From Flavobacterium ajazii (GTDB lineage Bacteria > Bacteroidota > Bacteroidia > Flavobacteriales > Flavobacteriaceae): DNA of 64,000 nucleotides. Both the position numbers and the translations under genes were made by a program. The notes under the pieces are model-generated. The model worked only from the letters and a program-made list of their open reading frames with translations. It was not told where the DNA came from and did no database searches. The stretch is taken from the NCBI RefSeq assembly GCF_010614725.1, contig NZ_JAAEHL010000010.1, positions 124,001 to 188,000 of the forward strand, written 5' to 3'. Below, piece by piece: positions 26,311 through 34,398 of this stretch (positions are counted from its first letter, which is position 1; each line of letters starts with the position of its first letter).

Positions 26311-27387
26311 TTAAATAGTAATTTTTTCCTGTAATAATTCTTTCATTGCCAAAACACCTCCAACAATACTTTTTATATTTTTAAATTCTTTTTTCTGAAG
26401 TAGCTCTACAGCCATTTTACTTCGAATTCCGGATTGACAGAAAACATAAATTGTTTGGTTTGTATTTAGCTTTTCAATTTCATTTTCCAGATTCATTAAT
26501 GGAATTTGAATGCTGTTTTTGAATGTTATTTTTGGAAGTTCATTTTCATTACGAACATCTAAAAACAAAACTTTCTGATTATCAATTTGATTCAAAACAG
26601 CTTCAGCCAAAATCTCCTCGACAGCATTGTCTTTCTGAGAATATTTTTCTTCAAAAGTATTTCTGTCTATTAGAAAAGAATCACTTTTTTCAAAATCATA
26701 TTTCTGCTGTTCATTATTCAGGATATTATAAACCAATATTTTTTCACTTAAAACTTCTCCATTTTCCAAAATGATTTTTATGACTTCATTAGCCTGCAGC
26801 ATTCCAATAATTCCAACCGAAATTCCGATAACTCCCGCATCCATACAATTTACAGACGAACTATTTTCATCAGGATATAAACATCTGTAGGTTGGGCCAT
26901 TTTGATAATTAAAAACTGAAACCTGTCCCTGAAACCTGAAAATTGATCCGTAGACCATTGGTTTATTCGTAATCAGACAGGCATCATTTATCAGGTATTT
27001 TATTTGAAGATTATCAGTTGCATCAACAATAATATCATATTTTTCGAATAAAGCAATCGCATTATTACCGGAAAGTTTTTCAGCAATGGCATTTACTTTA
27101 ACATCTGGATTTAATGCTGCCATCATGGCTTTGGCTTCCTCAACCTTATATTTTCCAACAGAGGAACTTTTATAAATTACCTGACGCTGCAAATTTGAAA
27201 GTTCTACAACATCATCATCCACAATTCCGATTTCGCCAATGCCTGCAGCTCCCAGATAAGGCAATATTACAGCTCCCAGACCTCCGGCACCTATGATTAA
27301 AACTTTGGATTTTAATAATTTGTACTGGCCTGTTTCTCCAATTTCGGGAAGAATTATTTGTCGGTTATAACGTGAAAATGCATTCAT
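26311..27387 (-). CDS. moeB: molybdopterin-synthase adenylyltransferase MoeB with C-terminal rhodanese domain
   Basis: I start at ATG 27387 (MNAFSRYNRQIILPEIGE), the typical MoeB beginning. The 358-residue protein has an E1-like Rossmann domain (VLIIGAGGLGAVILPYLGAAGIGEIGIVDDD, split here) with NLQRQ and VDATDN, then a C-terminal rhodanese domain (from about 270) whose active Cys is in VFCQSGIRS. It activates the MoaD C terminus by adenylation; the rhodanese domain may deliver the sulfur, as in MOCS3. The usual zinc CxxC pairs are not visible (only CLYPDE and CMDAG remain), which is odd for MoeB but found in some lineages. Confidence 0.9.
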   Translation of the reverse strand: MNAFSRYNRQIILPEIGETGQYKLLKSKVLIIGAGGLGAVILPYLGAAGIGEIGIVDDDVVELSNLQRQVIYKSSSVGKYKVEEAKAMMAALNPDVKVNAIAEKLSGNNAIALFEKYDIIVDATDNLQIKYLINDACLITNKPMVYGSIFRFQGQVSVFNYQNGPTYRCLYPDENSSSVNCMDAGVIGISVGIIGMLQANEVIKIILENGEVLSEKILVYNILNNEQQKYDFEKSDSFLIDRNTFEEKYSQKDNAVEEILAEAVLNQIDNQKVLFLDVRNENELPKITFKNSIQIPLMNLENEIEKLNTNQTIYVFCQSGIRSKMAVELLQKKEFKNIKSIVGGVLAMKELLQEKITI

Positions 27388-27397
27388 AAATTGTAAA

Positions 27398-27634
27398 TTA
27401 TCCTCCCGCAAAAGGAGGCAATAAAGCAACAATATCGCTTGTTTTCAAAGTATAATCTGTTGTTTTTGAAACTATTTTCTGATTGACTGCAACACTGAAT
27501 GGCAACGATTTGAACTTGTATTTTTCTTCTAAATCCTGCAATAAATCCTGCAGTGAAATATTCGAAGAAACCACATTTTCAAAAGCGCATTGTGTTCTTT
27601 CGGCAACAGCTCCAAAATATTTAACTTCAATCAT
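27398..27634 (-). CDS. moaD: molybdopterin synthase sulfur carrier subunit MoaD
   Basis: The 78-residue ubiquitin-like protein has VKYFGAVAERTQ at the start and ends in LPPFAGG. The terminal GG is adenylated by MoeB and turned into the thiocarboxylate that donates sulfur within the MoaD-MoaE complex. The gene lies 10 bp upstream of moeB and 2 bp downstream of cobA. Confidence 0.94.
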   Translation of the reverse strand: MIEVKYFGAVAERTQCAFENVVSSNISLQDLLQDLEEKYKFKSLPFSVAVNQKIVSKTTDYTLKTSDIVALLPPFAGG

Positions 27635-27636
27635 TA

Positions 27637-28425
27637 TTATAAATTTAAATTCTGAAATATAAATTCGTCTTCAAAATGTTCCTGAAAATAAGAGGTCAGT
27701 TTTGAAGTATTTTTTACCACTTCTCCAATCACAATAATTGCCGGTGATGAAATATTTTTTTCAGCGACTAATTTAGTAATCGAACTAATGTTACCCACTA
27801 CTTTTTGTTCTGAATTTTTAGTTCCGTTTTGGATAATAGCAATCGGCAGATCATCTGTACGATTGGCTTTATAAATGTCAACTATTTCATTTAGTTTGTG
27901 CATTCCCATTAAAATAACCACTGTCGCAGCCGATTTTGAAGCCAAATGCACATCTTTTGACAATTCATGACTGGAAGTTGTACCTGTAATTACCCAAAAA
28001 CTCTCTGCTACTTTGCGTTGTGTCAGACTGATTCCTACTGAAGCAGGAACGCCTAAAGCGGATGAAATTCCGGGAACCACAGCAGTTTCCAGACCAAATT
28101 TTTCTGAATATTCAATTTCTTCACTTCCTCTTCCAAAAATAAACGGATCTCCTCCTTTCAAACGAACTACATGTCCGTAACGATTTGCCATCGAAACTAT
28201 CAATTCGTTAATCTGATCTTGTGTGTAGGCATGACATCCCAAACGTTTCCCAACAAAAACAATCTCTGCCTGAGCTGCGTATTGCAGTAATTCTTCATTG
28301 ACAAGTGCATCATACAAAACTACGTCGGCATTTTCTAACGCTTTTATTGCTTTTAGCGTAATCAATTCTACATCTCCCGGCCCTGCGCCTACTACTGTTA
28401 ACTTTGGTGTCCTTAAGTTTTGCAT
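27637..28425 (-). CDS. cobA: uroporphyrinogen-III C-methyltransferase
   Basis: The 262-residue protein has the tetrapyrrole methylase marks: VGAGPGDVELITLKAIKAL at the N terminus, ADVVLYDALVNEELL, VRLKGGDPFIFGRGSEE, VVPGISSALGVPASVGISLTQR and VVILMGMH. It makes precorrin-2 from uroporphyrinogen III for siroheme (sulfite and nitrite reductases). It is the single-domain form without CysG dehydrogenase/ferrochelatase. Its place inside the molybdenum cofactor cluster suggests joint need for siroheme and Moco, for example in nitrate assimilation, though no such reductase is in the window. Confidence 0.94.
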   Translation of the reverse strand: MQNLRTPKLTVVGAGPGDVELITLKAIKALENADVVLYDALVNEELLQYAAQAEIVFVGKRLGCHAYTQDQINELIVSMANRYGHVVRLKGGDPFIFGRGSEEIEYSEKFGLETAVVPGISSALGVPASVGISLTQRKVAESFWVITGTTSSHELSKDVHLASKSAATVVILMGMHKLNEIVDIYKANRTDDLPIAIIQNGTKNSEQKVVGNISSITKLVAEKNISSPAIIVIGEVVKNTSKLTSYFQEHFEDEFIFQNLNL

Positions 28426-28431
28426 AATCTA

Positions 28432-29004
28432 TTAACTTAAATTGATATTCAGGTCGTTTAATTCGTCAGCCGAATTAATATTCGTTAAATGAAAGTTTTC
28501 GCTTTCTTCTATTTTTATGATCTGATGAGGCACTTTCGATAGAAAATCCATCATTTTCAGTTCATTATTGTCAATCGCTTCTTTTATAACCGGAACTATT
28601 TTTTTCGAATAAATTCCAATTAAAGGATGAATCCTGCTTTCTGTCGCAAATACAGTAATCTGAGCTTCCTGATTGTGTTTTGAAATCAATTCAGTTAATA
28701 ATTCCGAAGAAATTAACGGAATATCACAACTCAAAATCAGGTTGAATTCGGTTTCAGAATTCTTCAGTGCTGTATAAATTCCGCCCAAAGGTCCTTTGTC
28801 TTTAACTATATCAGCTTTTTTTTGATATGGCAGATAATCATATTCTTTTGTATTCGTTATAAACTGAATTGCTGACGTAACCGGCAAAACAGCCTGAATT
28901 ATATGCTCAATAAATGGTTTTCCCTGAAACAGAACCAAACCTTTCTCAGACTTCATTCGGGAACTTTTCCCACCGCAAAGAATAAATGCTGTCAGTTTTT
29001 CCAT
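28432..29004 (-). CDS. mobA: molybdenum cofactor guanylyltransferase MobA
   Basis: The 190-residue nucleotidyltransferase has the signature LCGGKSSRMKSEKGLVLFQGKPF (split here) and the later KGPLGGIYTALKNS and LSCDIPLIS with the metal-binding Asp. It adds GMP to Mo-molybdopterin. Cys replaces the common Ala in the LAGG motif, which is frequent in Bacteroidota. The cobA start follows by 6 bp. Confidence 0.92.
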   Translation of the reverse strand: MEKLTAFILCGGKSSRMKSEKGLVLFQGKPFIEHIIQAVLPVTSAIQFITNTKEYDYLPYQKKADIVKDKGPLGGIYTALKNSETEFNLILSCDIPLISSELLTELISKHNQEAQITVFATESRIHPLIGIYSKKIVPVIKEAIDNNELKMMDFLSKVPHQIIKIEESENFHLTNINSADELNDLNINLS

Positions 29005-29121
29005 GATTAATTTATTTTGTTTCAGGTTTCAGGTTTCCTGTATGTTTTTATTTATATACTGCCTTTCAATATTTTACATTAAAATCTATTCTCTATACTC
29101 TTTCTTCTATTTTCTAAAACT

Positions 29122-30294
29122 TTAATCAATCGGCAATAACGTCACTAATTGCTCTTTTTTAAGGTTTTCGACATCATTTGGTACAATTAACAAACAATTT
29201 GCTATAGCAAAAGTGTTAAGCATTGCCGAGCTCTGACCGTCCAAAACCGTTACATGGGTTTCATCATACAAAGCTTTTAAGAACAATGTTTTTCCTGACG
29301 TATTTGAAATCCCTGCATTTAATTTTCTAACTAATTTTGGTAAATGAATATCCGAAAATCCCATTCGGTTTCTTATAGCCGGATACACGTAAACATAAAA
29401 ATTAGTCAGTGATGAAGCCGGATTTCCTGGTAAAGCAAAAACCAAAGTTTCTTTTTTAGAACCAAAAAACATTGGTTTTCCCGGTTTTTGATTGATTTTA
29501 TAAAAATGTTCTTCTACTCCGTTTTTAAGCAATGCTTCTTTTACAAAATCATAATCTCCAACTGAAATTCCGCCTGAAATTAAAACCACATCATGTTTTT
29601 GCAATATCGCTTTTAATGCTTTTTTGGTTGCTTTAAGATCATCTTTTACCTTAAAGACCTTTATTTTTTTTATGCCAATTGTCTCAAGCGCAGCCTCCAG
29701 CATTACTGAATTGCTTTCGTAAATTTTTCCTTTCGGCAGTTTTTTACCAGGTTTAACCAATTCATTTCCGGTTACCAAAATGGCAACTTTCGGCTTTTTG
29801 TAAACTGTAATTTCTGTAATTCCCAAACAAGCCAAAAAACCAATTGCAGCGGGTGTGATTAACGTATTAGCTTCAAAAACCACTTCATCTTTATCGATCT
29901 GCTCCCCTTTTGCACGAACGTTTGCAAACTGCTCCGGCATTTTGGCAATCAATATCGATTTTTCGTTAGCCATTACATGTTCCTGCATTACAACCGTGTC
30001 GGCATCATGAGGTACAAAAGCTCCCGTAAAAATCCTTACTGCTTCATTTCCTTTCAGTTTTATATTAGAATGATCTCCAGCCTGAGAGCTGCTTATCACA
30101 TCATATTGATGCTTTATGCTGTGAATGAAAGCATAACCATCCATAGCCGACTGTCGAAACGGAGGCATCGCAATTGGCGAGTAAACCGTTTCTGCCAACA
30201 CATATCCCAGTGCTTTTTTCACTGCTATTTTTTGTAATGGCATTTTTGAACTGTTTTCAGCTACGATTGCTAAAGCTTCATTAACTTGTATCAT
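29122..30294 (-). CDS. moeA: molybdopterin molybdenumtransferase MoeA
   Basis: The 390-residue protein has the MoeA order of domains: MIQVNEALAIVAENSS, the PPFRQSAMDGYAF segment, RIFTGAFVPHDADTVVMQEH, AILVTGNELVKPG, ESNSVMLEAAL, VLISGGISVGDYDFVKEAL, KPGKPMFFG and LPGNPASSLTNF. It inserts molybdate into adenylylated molybdopterin. It is the first gene of the cluster; its promoter lies to the right of 30294, divergent from the SusC leader. Confidence 0.96.
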   Translation of the reverse strand: MIQVNEALAIVAENSSKMPLQKIAVKKALGYVLAETVYSPIAMPPFRQSAMDGYAFIHSIKHQYDVISSSQAGDHSNIKLKGNEAVRIFTGAFVPHDADTVVMQEHVMANEKSILIAKMPEQFANVRAKGEQIDKDEVVFEANTLITPAAIGFLACLGITEITVYKKPKVAILVTGNELVKPGKKLPKGKIYESNSVMLEAALETIGIKKIKVFKVKDDLKATKKALKAILQKHDVVLISGGISVGDYDFVKEALLKNGVEEHFYKINQKPGKPMFFGSKKETLVFALPGNPASSLTNFYVYVYPAIRNRMGFSDIHLPKLVRKLNAGISNTSGKTLFLKALYDETHVTVLDGQSSAMLNTFAIANCLLIVPNDVENLKKEQLVTLLPID

Positions 30295-30695
30295 TTTTAC
30301 AAATATAAAACTAAGTATAAATACTTATGACAAATATAAGTATTTTTTACTAGTATGGTTAAAAAATTTAAATTTATTTTTCTCTCTATAAAATTACTCT
30401 AATTATTTTAAAATCATGGTTTAAATCACATCCTCTTTTTTCCTTTAATATTTCATTTTGAAATTAAAAAAGATGCTTCCTGCCATTTTTAAGCTCTTTT
30501 ACAATCTCGAAACAGCTCTGAAAAAATATAAATCAAGGTATAAAGTATTACATTTCATCAGGTAACTGAAAAATATTTTTAACATTTATTTTAAAATACA
30601 AAAACAACAATCACCTGTAAATCAATAAAATAAGAATTAAAAAATATAATCAAACACTAATTCTAAAATTATTCTTAAAAAAAAATCAATAAATT
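30295..30695. other. AT-rich divergent spacer between moeA and the susC leader
   Basis: About 400 bp with long A and T runs and no plausible gene. It must hold the minus-strand moeA promoter. I see no repeat family or strong hairpin here. Homology with the second leader (57928 onward) begins only near 30696. Confidence 0.5.
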
Positions 30696-30754
30696 TTTGG
30701 ATATTATTATATTAAAATTAACTTTGTCTATAGGATTAGTAGAGTTTAAAATTG
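30696..30754 (+). promoter_or_regulatory. putative promoter and operator of the first sulfatase/SusCD locus
   Basis: TTTTGGATATTATTATATT is followed by AACTTTGTCTATAGGATTAG plus TAGAG. A TTG (30724-30726) and TAAAATTG (30747-30754) are 20 bp apart and resemble the Bacteroidota -33/-7 pattern TTG...TAnnTTTG. Between them CTATAGGATTAGTAG (30728-30742) is a partial palindrome with CTA / TAG half-ends, a likely regulator site. The same block occurs at 57928-57987, and outside it the two leaders diverge quickly. The transcription start is not determined. Confidence 0.6.
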
Positions 30755-30779
30755 TATTTAAAACCAAAAAAACTATATT

Positions 30780-30869
30780 TTGAAAACAACAGAAAGCATA
30801 TCTTATTTCTTTCCTTCTAAAAAAAATACTTATAACACGTCTTGTTGTTGTATGTGCTTCTGTTGCTAA
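30780..30869 (+). CDS. cysteine-rich leader peptide (29 aa), copy 1
   Basis: The frame TTG (30780) to TAA (30867) encodes a 29-residue peptide that starts MKTTES and ends YNTSCCCMCFCC, with six Cys in the last eight residues just before the stop. The second leader (58007-58093) has the same frame with a 28-residue peptide ending YNTSRCMCHCC. Between the copies the start (MKT), the YNTS word and the Cys cluster are kept while the middle differs, which argues for translation. No folded function is likely. Ribosomes starved of cysteinyl-tRNA would stall at the 3' end. A metal- or thiol-sensing peptide is the alternative. The TTG start is uncertain. Confidence 0.72.
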   Translation: MKTTESISYFFPSKKNTYNTSCCCMCFCC

Positions 30870-31060
30870 TTCCAAAAGCAAATCAATGTTTATGTTCAAT
30901 TTTCCACTCCATATTGAAATAAACAATCCTTATAAAAACATAAAACCTTTAGTCATCAATGCGAAATCTGTCTGGTACAATTTATTTGTATCAAAAAGGG
31001 CATTGAAACTATATCCTTTAAACAAAGAAAATATCCAATTAACAACTAAAAATTACCAAA

Positions 31061-31093
31061 ATGAAAAAGATGCACAACAGTTGCTGTAAATAA
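31061..31093 (+). CDS. second Cys-containing micro-ORF (10 aa), locus 1
   Basis: ATG at 31061 opens MKKMHNSCCK before TAA. The Cys-Cys pair lies two codons before the stop, and the stop is 8 nt before a perfect hairpin. Equivalent micro-ORFs stand at the same place in the other two leaders (MKRLCY at 45569 and MKKTYSIC at 58250). The common features are a MK(K/R) start, 6-10 codons, and Cys at or near the end. It is interpreted as the stalling ORF of an attenuator. It overlaps a longer frame (30886-31089) that I do not consider a gene. Confidence 0.65.
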   Translation: MKKMHNSCCK

Positions 31094-31101
31094 GAAAAAA
31101 A

Positions 31102-31127
31102 GCCATTTCTGCGGCAACAGAAATGGC
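31102..31127 (+). ncRNA. conserved leader hairpin 1, locus 1
   Basis: A perfect 10-bp stem, GCCATTTCTG / CAGAAATGGC, closes the loop CGGCAA. The same hairpin occurs at 45597-45622 (one mismatch) and 58286-58309, where two base pairs have changed on both sides (C-G to T-A and C-G to A-T) and the loop is unchanged. This covariation supports an RNA structure. It is followed by conserved AAGGCTAAAGAATATTTATC and GCTAAATAAAGGA. Confidence 0.75.
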
Positions 31128-31155
31128 AAGGCTAAAGAATATTTATCGCTAAATA

Positions 31156-31199
31156 AAGGAACATTGAGAGAGTTGAAAAATTAACTTTCAGGGCTCCTT
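31156..31199 (+). terminator. terminator-like hairpin 2 before susC, locus 1
   Basis: The outer arms AAGGA (31156-31160) and TCCTT (31195-31199) enclose an inner stem GAGAGTT / AACTTTC (31168-31174 and 31183-31189). It lies 27 bp before the susC start. The T-run after it is poor in this copy (TCCTTGTTAATTACTT) but good in the copy at 58338. An attenuator terminator is the best reading; sequestration of the susC ribosome-binding region is also possible. Confidence 0.55.
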
Positions 31200-31226
31200 G
31201 TTAATTACTTAAACCAATACAAAGAA

Positions 31227-34200
31227 ATGAAAAAAAATATAAATCTCATTTTATGGGGGGCAATTTTATTGATTTCCCTGCAAATTCAGGCACAAAACAC
31301 ACAATTTATAATAAATTCCACTTTAAACGGAACTGTATTAGACAAACAAACACAACTTCCATTACCGGGAGTAAACGTTCAGATTAAAGGAACAACACAC
31401 GGCGTAACAACAGATATTGACGGTAAATTCTTTTTTGAAACAGGCCAAAAATTCCCATACACTTTACTAGTCAGCTTAATAGGATACAAAAGAACACAAG
31501 TTATAGCAGACGGAAGTCCTATTACAATTGAACTGGAAGAAGATGTCCAGCAGCTTAAAGAACTGGTAGTTGTAGGATACGGAACTCAGAGCAAAAAAAA
31601 CATAACAGGATCTGTTTCTTCGATACCAAAAGCCAATTTAAATCAGGTAACCTCATCGGCAGATAATTTATTAAGAGGTGCCGTTGCCGGAGTTGTGGTT
31701 ACACAGAGTTCTGGTCAGCCGGGAGCTTCTTCAAGTATTAGAATTCGTGGAGGTAACTCTATTACCGGAGGTAACGAACCTTTATATGTTATTGACGGAA
31801 TTTTGGTTTATAATGACAACAATAACGGTTCCGCAGGTGTAGCGCTTTCAGGAGCAGGTGTAAATGTATTATCTACTTTGAATCCTTCTGATATTGAATC
31901 AATTGAAGTTCTGAAAGATGCTTCAGCAACTGCAATCTACGGATCTCGCGGTGCAAACGGTGTTATTTTGATTACTACTAAAAAAGGTAAAAAGGGACAA
32001 GATAATGTTACCTACCAAGGCTATTTCGGATTTCAGAATGTTACCAAAAAAATAGATTTGTTAAATGCCAGCGAATGGGCTACTTTACGAAATGATATTC
32101 AGATTGGTCTTGGACAGACACCTACTTTTACATCTCAGCAGATTGAAGATTTTAAAACAACCGGAAATTATGACTGGCAGGATGCCGCTTTTAGAAAAGG
32201 AGCTCCGATTCAAAATCATCAACTGAGTTTTTCAGGTGGAAACGAGACTTCAAGATATTCGGTTTCAACCAATTATTTCAAACAGGACGGAATCGTCATT
32301 GGATCTGATTTCAGAAGGCTTTCATTACGGGTTAACTACGAAAAAGATGTGACCGATTTGTTCCGTTTTGGAGTTACTGCCACTATAACCAATTCAGATT
32401 TTAATGGAATGAGTGCCAATAGTTCCAGTGCTTCCCTGACAGCTCCGAATACACTTGCAGGAGTACTTTTGATTGCACCTGTTGTACCGATAAAAAATGC
32501 TGACGGTTCCTTTAATGTTACCAACAATCCTTATGTAGCATCAATCAACGGTTATATTTCAAATCCGATCAACGATTTGGAAAACATTACCAATGAAACA
32601 AAAATCAACAGAACATTAAGCTCTTTATGGGGAGAATACAAACTGGCAAAAAAACTGGCTATCAAATCAACTGTAAATGCTGATGTTATCAGTACAAAAC
32701 AAAATTACTATGCACCATCAAACACTACAAACGGTATTGAAACTAAAGGATATGCGTCTGTAGGAAATAAACTGGTTAGTTCTGTTTTAAATGAAAACAC
32801 TTTAAACTACAACACATCTTTCGGAGAAGATAAACACCAACTTTCTGCTCTGGCCGGATATACTATCCAATATTCTAAAGGAGAAGTAGCAACGGCGGGT
32901 GCAACCAACTTTGTGAATGATTTGAACGGATACAACGCGTTACAGGACGGAACTGCTATAAAACCAACAAGTGATGCCTTTGAAAGCGTTTTACAATCAT
33001 GGTTGGGAAGAGTGAATTATTCTTATTTAAATCGCTATAATTTCTCTTTTTCTGCCCGTGCTGACGGATCATCAAGATTTGGTTCTGATTCTAAATGGGG
33101 ATTCTTCCCTTCTGCAGGTTTTTCATGGAATGTTACCGAAGAAAATTTTGCTAAAAACATCAAAGGTGTAGATAATATCAAACTAAGACTAAGTGTCGGA
33201 ACAACCGGAAACCAGGAAATTGGAGATTACCTTTCATTAGCCTCTTTAGGTTCTGTGAACTATTCTTTCGGAGGAACTATTTACACCGGATTTGCTCCTA
33301 CCCGATTATCAAACCCAAATTTGAAATGGGAAAAAACAACACAATACAACACAGGTCTTGACTTTGACTTCTTTAACAAAAAAATCAGCCTTGTTTTAGA
33401 TGCATACTACAAAAAAACAAGTGATTTGCTTGTGAATGTGCCAATTCCATTGAACTCAGGTTATACATCTGTTTTGCAGAACATCGGAGCAGTTGAAAAT
33501 AAAGGATTCGAGATTGGAATTATCACAGAAAACATCAAAACAGACAGCTTCTTGTGGAATACTAATTTCAATTATTCCATCAATAAAAATAAAGTACTGG
33601 AAATCGGTAATGGCGTACAGCAGTTTTTTCCAACAGCACCAAGCGGTGTACTGAATTTACAACAGCCGGTTATTGTAAAAGTAGGACAGCCTTTGGGAAC
33701 ATTCTGGGGGTACAGAACAGATGGTATTTTCCAAAATCAGGACGAAATCAATACACAGCCAACCTTAAATGGTATTGCAAATACAAAACCGGGAGACAGA
33801 AGATACAAAGATATCAGCGGTCCAAATGGAGTGCCAGACGGAATAATTTCTGCTGCATACGATAAAGTAAACTTAGGAAGTGCACAGCCAAAATTTGTAG
33901 CGAGTTTAAACAATACTCTCGTTTATAAAGATTTCGACCTAAACTTCTTTTTTCAGGGTGCTTTTGGAGGTAAAATCTACAATGCAATCAACCAGCAGTT
34001 AGAAATTCCTACTTTAGGTAATAATGCTGCAGGTGCCCTATCAGAGCACTGGACAACAACCAACCCAAGCGATGTGATTCCAAGAGCAGCGAACTCTCCT
34101 GCAACTGTAGTATCTGACCGCTATATCGAAGATGGTTCTTATATCCGTTTGAAAACAGTAACACTTGGATATACTTTACCAAAAAGCATTGCTTCAAAAA

Positions 34201-34379
34201 TCAAAACCAAAGCCATCAAATTTTATGTATCTGCACAAAATTTAGCTACCTGGACCAAGTACCGCGGTTTTGATCCTGAAATAAGCTCATACGGCCAAAG
34301 CAATTTATTGCCGGGAATCGATTACGGAGCTTATCCAACTTCAAGAACATTTATAAGTGGTGTTAACGTCACTTTTTAA
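31227..34379 (+). CDS. SusC/RagA-type TonB-linked outer membrane transporter, sulfatase locus copy 1
   Basis: The 1050-residue protein has a signal peptide (about 1-22), a carboxypeptidase-D-like domain (about 33-110, LNGTVLDKQTQLPLPGVNVQ), the SusC plug with VVVGYGTQSKKNITGSVSS, IRIRGGNSITGGNEPLYVID and SIEVLKDASATAIYGSRGANG, and a barrel to the terminal VNVTF. No STN domain is present, so it is not linked to a FecR. With the SusD 19 bp downstream it would import a ligand across the outer membrane; the sulfatases that follow suggest a sulfated compound. It is close in sequence style to the SusCs at 45712 and 58410. Confidence 0.96.
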   Translation: MKKNINLILWGAILLISLQIQAQNTQFIINSTLNGTVLDKQTQLPLPGVNVQIKGTTHGVTTDIDGKFFFETGQKFPYTLLVSLIGYKRTQVIADGSPITIELEEDVQQLKELVVVGYGTQSKKNITGSVSSIPKANLNQVTSSADNLLRGAVAGVVVTQSSGQPGASSSIRIRGGNSITGGNEPLYVIDGILVYNDNNNGSAGVALSGAGVNVLSTLNPSDIESIEVLKDASATAIYGSRGANGVILITTKKGKKGQDNVTYQGYFGFQNVTKKIDLLNASEWATLRNDIQIGLGQTPTFTSQQIEDFKTTGNYDWQDAAFRKGAPIQNHQLSFSGGNETSRYSVSTNYFKQDGIVIGSDFRRLSLRVNYEKDVTDLFRFGVTATITNSDFNGMSANSSSASLTAPNTLAGVLLIAPVVPIKNADGSFNVTNNPYVASINGYISNPINDLENITNETKINRTLSSLWGEYKLAKKLAIKSTVNADVISTKQNYYAPSNTTNGIETKGYASVGNKLVSSVLNENTLNYNTSFGEDKHQLSALAGYTIQYSKGEVATAGATNFVNDLNGYNALQDGTAIKPTSDAFESVLQSWLGRVNYSYLNRYNFSFSARADGSSRFGSDSKWGFFPSAGFSWNVTEENFAKNIKGVDNIKLRLSVGTTGNQEIGDYLSLASLGSVNYSFGGTIYTGFAPTRLSNPNLKWEKTTQYNTGLDFDFFNKKISLVLDAYYKKTSDLLVNVPIPLNSGYTSVLQNIGAVENKGFEIGIITENIKTDSFLWNTNFNYSINKNKVLEIGNGVQQFFPTAPSGVLNLQQPVIVKVGQPLGTFWGYRTDGIFQNQDEINTQPTLNGIANTKPGDRRYKDISGPNGVPDGIISAAYDKVNLGSAQPKFVASLNNTLVYKDFDLNFFFQGAFGGKIYNAINQQLEIPTLGNNAAGALSEHWTTTNPSDVIPRAANSPATVVSDRYIEDGSYIRLKTVTLGYTLPKSIASKIKTKAIKFYVSAQNLATWTKYRGFDPEISSYGQSNLLPGIDYGAYPTSRTFISGVNVTF

Positions 34380-34398
34380 TTAAAAAATAGTATTTAAG

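Noticed and set aside
30675..30926. 83-residue minus-strand frame across the Cys leader
   Set aside because: It is the reverse complement of the promoter block and leader peptide, and the homologous leader does not keep it.
30886..31089. 67-residue frame in the first susC leader
   Set aside because: It has no counterpart in the homologous leader at 58100-58250, no recognisable features, and overlaps the micro-ORF in another frame.
31102..31226. A SAM-I or SAM-II riboswitch before susC
   Set aside because: GCTAAATAAAGG recalls one SAM-II word, but the pseudoknot stems and the remaining conserved bases are not there, and the three copies instead share a Cys micro-ORF and simple hairpins.
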